Shown piece by piece: positions 59,332 through 64,000 of a DNA stretch of 64,000 bases. The notes under the pieces were generated by a model. That model had not been told where the DNA came from and did no database searches. It saw only the letters and a list, made by a program, of their open reading frames with translations. Positions within the stretch are counted from its first letter, which is position 1, and the number at the start of each line of letters is the position of its first letter. The stretch is from assembly GCA_003344405.1 (NCBI GenBank), contig NOWV01000213.1:1-64000 (forward strand). Direction: 5' to 3'. The stretch is from Trichoplax sp. H2 (taxonomy: Eukaryota > Placozoa > Uniplacotomia > Trichoplacea). The translations under genes were made by a program, and so were the position numbers.

Positions 59332-62300
59332 TTTATCGTAATCATTGAAAGTTTATCCATATCATAGTGCTATCCAATCCATTTCATTCAATTGACATCG
59401 TTTAGTTTACAAAATTATCGTAACTTTCCCAGTAAACAGTAAGCTTCTACTACTGCGCTTTCGATACTATAAGCTAGCATAACTAAATACGCTGCTATTA
59501 CATACTCGTAATACAAGCAGTTGTACGGAAACCGGCGACTCGCAAAAATGATTTATCTTCATTATTTTGACTATTCATTTGATTAACAGGCGGACAAAAG
59601 ATTGATTCACAACCAATTTTTTCCCGATCGTCATTGTATCACGTCTAACCTATTGCTGTTGCATGGATTATTCTTGAAAGTTAACATCTCAATGGCATAG
59701 TCCTAATAAATAGTCGACGAAGCGCACTAATTGTTCTGTACTTGCAAATTCCATAACTTATTGTCTAACATCGTTGTCTTATCATTCAAATCTAGACAAA
59801 AGCTATGTGATTAAAAAATGTTACGACATCAAAGTTACCTTTTTCTAGTCAAATAAATTATAATAGTGACAGTAATATTTTATTTTCAAAAATTTCGATG
59901 ATTTACTGCGATGCTATCAACAGCGTGTAGGATTAACGCTAGGAAGCTAATTGGCATCGAATAAAACCTAAACAAAAATATACGATATGTGTTAGATACA
60001 GTTTGATATTTTTTTAAAATTGCCGCAATATTTCCTTTTCAGTATTGTATTTGAGTGTTATTTCAAAAATATATCCTTAGATTATTATAACACCGCAATT
60101 AAAGATTGCCATTGCATATTTATAAGGTGTTATGCAAATCCTCTGTTGAACTGACTTTAAATGAATAAGTTAAGAAACGATGAGGGAAACAAAATATTGC
60201 AAGTTTAGTTTTGAAATTGAAATATATCAAAAGTATAGTAGCATGCAAATGTGAATAATTGAATAATCTTTTGCATGTTGTTGAAATTAAGTTCTTCTTT
60301 TTGCAATAAAGAACCTTGGGCTATTACTGAAGAAGTCTCAATTTACCGATTGTCATATTTTATTCAGCAAATAAGCAAGCCATACTATATGGGTACTGGT
60401 AGCCATTTACGTGCAGATATGGGCATCTAATAGCAAGAATTAAAGTTGTTGGATTCGTTAATGATAAGTATAACCGTAACAAACCAGCTTCGAGGCAAAG
60501 ATAACGTAAAAATTTTTAAATTAATATTGTCTCCGGGATTCAGTATCCCTTAATTATCTCACAAAAAATATAGATGCCTTTGCTTCTATGTTAAACAACT
60601 ATAGGACTCTCCTTTCATCCTACTATCTGCTGAGCTTAAATACAGTACTCTTTGGCAGCAGCTATCATGTATGATTCATAATAGTTCACGAAATATGGTT
60701 CATATTGAATAGCTTAATTAATACAGAAATTATTTATGATCTTAGACATGTCCTGAGCGATTCTACATAATTCGATTATAGAATATCCATACAAAGAATT
60801 ATTTATAGTATCACCTATAATTGAATATCTTCAGGATATTCATCATAAACGTTACAAGACATAACACTATAATCAATTAACATTAGTTACCTTATAAGAA
60901 CTCTTACTACAGTGCAGCGTAATTTATTGTAACAAAATAATAACTACCGTAGTTATTACTGTATGTCATTATTAGTTATGTCCGTATATAAATGTTAACC
61001 ACTAAATTTAGCCATTCACTCTTCACGGTAGTTCGTACTGTGCAATAACTAATTACAAACTCGCAATAAGTAGTAATTTTAACTGTGTCCCGAGTCTATT
61101 TGATGCAATTACTGAATTAGTTAACGCGTTTAGGTTATCCATAACTGGAGATACAAAATCATTGCATCATGAATCATTTCGAAATAACTGGTCATATTAA
61201 ACTTTACTTTATTCCTATCATCGTTCTGACTTCCTATGCGTTTGAATTTCTAGCGATAGCATGTTGCTCCAATATATTCGTAGATGAATTTCATTTCATA
61301 GCGTGGATAAATGCTCAGATTATGTTTTATTTGTTTAATAAAATGAAAAAAGGTTCTTAAGTATTTGCGTTAATTACGCTATTTTTACCGCTTTTACAAA
61401 GATTGTAAAAATATCAAAATATTGAAACATAAAATCAGTTAAACATATAAAGATGAACGTCTAATACTGACTATAATGATTTTCTACAATAACTAGGGTA
61501 AGCCCGCGAACACAGTTCGCGGTTCACTATTTGTTCACATTCAGCTATCAAATTTTACAATTGCGGTTACACTTGAACGTAGCCTAACCTGCAAGACATA
61601 TCATGCACACAGATGAGATGCCTTATAAAGTTCCAGTACGACATCATCTCTACGCGAAGTCTAATCCTTCGTTTTGTAATATATTGACAGCGTATGTTTG
61701 CAAACTGTATTTGGTAATTTGCAAAGAAATCCGTATTCAACATTCATTCACCTATGTGTTCATATGCTGGTCGTTGCAATATTTTGAGCAGCATGTACTG
61801 TATTCTACTACTACTATATTGATTGACAGTAAGTGCGGAGTATTTGCACGCATTCTCTACACAAATATCCGGGCTCAAAAACTGTAACTTTTATAGTATG
61901 TTCCATACGTTGTTGATAATAAAATACTGTACAGTGTACACTCAAACAGCCAACCAATCAGATGCGAGAGATTGCCGACACACAAACACGCAGATAAAAA
62001 GCGAACCAAATAATTTTAATAGATATAGATATAAATATAGATAATTTTGAAAAAGCGGTTCTGACCGTCCATGATATCTTCAAATGAATATAATTTTCTA
62101 CATAGAGACGGTGAGTAATTATAGTGGTACTTAATAGTTAAGCGTAACAAGAAGTTAGCTCTAAGCGTAATTCGTTAATCCTACTAACCTTGTTTAAAAG
62201 AAAATTGCAATTAAAAGCCGACATCGTAGCTTATACGTTTTTCGAGTTTTAAAAAATTATGTAACTTATATTATAATTAAAAAAGTCTCAGATTTTAGAA

Positions 62301-63039
62301 ATACTATAATCGTACGCAAGGTAAATGTAGCAACTTTTGTGAGTCAAAACTGAAGATTTTATGATGATACAAAGAATGTAAATGATGCATTATTAAATAT
62401 TCAAGCGACATAGACTTTATTGCCGTCCACTTAGAAACTTGCAAGAGGTGGAAGATAGCTTTATCTTTACCACGCTAACCGTTAAATACCAAGTGCAAAA
62501 TTTCGGCATAAATTTGAACCATTTTACGCTTATTCTAAACCAACGATCGGAGACTTTGGTTTATCATCATCCTTGCAATATCTGCGTATTCATGCCTAAC
62601 CAAAACAGTTTATCTTTAGCAGTCTAATCGATTTCTGTTATAAGTTTAGATTACTCACAACTACTTTATCTCAATACAAAACTATAATCGATCAGTCCAT
62701 ACAAATTACTTTGAGAATTATGTTCGCTGAATTATGTACGGAAGCGACTTTTAATATTGAGAATATGTTTAAAAGTTAATTGATGCGAATTGATTGAATC
62801 ATAGCTTATAATATTTTCTAATAAAAATATGCGAATACTAATACATTGTAGTAACTTTAATCGCATCATACTGATAATATTAGTAATATTCTTCGTAAGC
62901 AAATGACTTAGAACATCATTTCTATCGCTCAATAGCACAAAATAAGTAAATGTTTAGTAAACTATGTACGATGAAATAATTTATGTTTCGCCAATAACAA
63001 ATTAATCTGTTAATGGTTCAAAGCTAATTATAAAATTAC
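59332..63039. other. intergenic between two family genes
   Basis: Contains the promoter side of the TPR-ZU5 gene and the 3' side of gene C. A GC-rich perfect hairpin lies at 61504-61522 (CCGCGAAC-ACA-GTTCGCGG). A plus-strand frame at 61603-61887 begins MHTDEMPYKVPVRHHLYAKS, which recalls a decayed C2H2 zinc-finger linker (HTGEKPYKC). Another small plus frame at 61169-61360 is hydrophobic and unassigned. The minus frame at 62732-62938 is not recognised. Confidence 0.35.
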
Positions 63040-64000
63040 CTTCGACGAACGACTCTCTCAAGTTCTCTTCATTTACATCATTTGGCTGTTAAAATCAAAT
63101 AAATCAGAAATTTACAAACGATTTATGAAATGTAAGTTGGAAAATATGGGTGAAATATTGATTATCTGATAGGGTCTATTAATATTTTAACTTACTAAAA
63201 ATATAGAACTTGAAATAACTTCAGTCGGTTTCCCGTTTTTCCCTTCACATTGTATGATTATTTGACAAAGTTCTGCTGGCTCATCATCAGACAGTTGACA
63301 TCGGTATGTGACTGAATAAATATTTCTCGCATTCCAGTTAATGTAAATATCTTTGATGCTATCTTTTGAATCAACTGAGTTATGAATTAGATAGCTCGAG
63401 AGAAATTTAATTTGATAGTAACCGTTCTTCAAGCAAGTAACATCTTCCAAATCATTAAATAATTCATGCTGCTCAACAGATTTATACCGCTTTGGTTCAT
63501 ATGGAATACCTTTTTGCGTAATAACAATTTCAATGAAAGCTGAGCCTTTGCCAGTTACCGATAGAAACACTCTGAAGTCAATCTGCTGCTGTAAGCGAAG
63601 ACTAAGAAATTGTGGACTTTTTGCACTGAAGTTCTTAGATGGCCGCTCAGAATGATTTATTCCAGCACAAAAGTAGGCAAAATGATCAATTTGGAAAACA
63701 CACGCTTTTTCTGTCCTTTTTAAAGGATTTCCAATATCATCATCTGTTGACCATTTTGCATACAGATTCTTGCCAGAAAACAATTGTATCAAGTTTTTTT
63801 CTTCATCATCTATCAAACTAGATGGTTTCGATTCCATTCCATGAAAGAAAGGCAATTGTAAAGTCGGATATTGCGAGTTCTTAATCAATTCTAAACGATC
63901 AGGCTCAATTCTAATAATTGGTGATAGCAGTGTTGCTTTAATATTTTGAATACCATAGTTGTACGGTGGATCTGCAAAATAAACGGTTATAGTAATTTCT
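63040..64000 (-). CDS. ZU5-UPA protein, C-terminal part, running off the right edge (gene C)
   Basis: Exon 63196-64000 continues beyond the window and encodes a ZU5 domain (ITITVYFADPPYNYGIQN, LLSPIIRIEPDRLELI) and a UPA-like half (CVFQIDHFAYFCAG, GYYQIKFLSSYLIHNSVDS, PAELCQIIIQCEGKN). It ends IFL before GTAAGT in phase 0, like genes A and B. A 46-base exon at 63040-63085 follows (PNDVNEENLRESFVE), resembling the PDDAEELL tail of gene A but longer and ending in phase 1 at GTAATT. The next exon is unclear; one option (acceptor near 62923) would end the protein after a few residues. The closest relative in the window is gene A (SSYLIHNSVDS versus SSHLVQDSIDS). The N-terminal domains are not visible. 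Confidence 0.8.

Overview
The window looks like AT-rich nuclear DNA from an animal. Genes are broken by short GT-AG introns (about 50 to 500 bp; one of 2.1 kb), and the recognisable products are eukaryotic or metazoan: JKAMP, a PPM1A/B-type PP2C phosphatase, PET117, a neuroligin-like cholinesterase-fold protein, and a family joining TPR, Roc-COR, death-fold and ZU5-UPA domains. That set, in compact AT-rich DNA, fits an early-branching animal; a placozoan is my best guess, as inference only. No prokaryotic operon signals are seen.

Layout: 1-453 holds a possible last exon of an unrecognised plus-strand gene. 1954-4598 (minus) is a complete seven-exon JKAMP. 4.8-12.7 kb is gene-poor and full of unrelated tandem repeats (30 bp, ~115 bp, 163 bp and a 1.4 kb minisatellite of 31 bp units). 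13.4-16.4 kb is a 110-122 bp satellite whose units carry a perfect hairpin; pieces of PP2C exon 1 lie in and beside it, and a 20-N gap has duplicated flanks. 16975-21251 (plus) is the PP2C gene itself, with one apparent 1-base frameshift in exon 1. 23497-24357 (minus) is PET117, convergent with it. 25.6-26.3 kb is a 93 bp tandem array. 27035-29114 (minus) encodes a catalytically dead, membrane-anchored esterase-fold protein.

From 32.7 kb to the end, all on the minus strand, lies a family of related genes: a TPR gene (32701-34410), a 1316-residue Roc-COR/CARD-like/ZU5-UPA gene (41546-47029), a TPR-ZU5-UPA gene (56961-59331), and the ZU5-UPA end of a fourth (63040-64000+). They share an N-terminal module and/or the ZU5-UPA module, intron phases and splice positions, so they look like products of tandem duplication and exon shuffling. 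Related domain sets are known in death and innate-immune signalling (DAPK1, PIDD1, UNC5, NLR-like proteins). This is the most interesting system in the window.

Exon joins were made by eye from splice consensus, reading frame and recalled family homology. Phases agree exactly through JKAMP, PET117, the PP2C gene (allowing for one missing base) and the 1316-residue gene.
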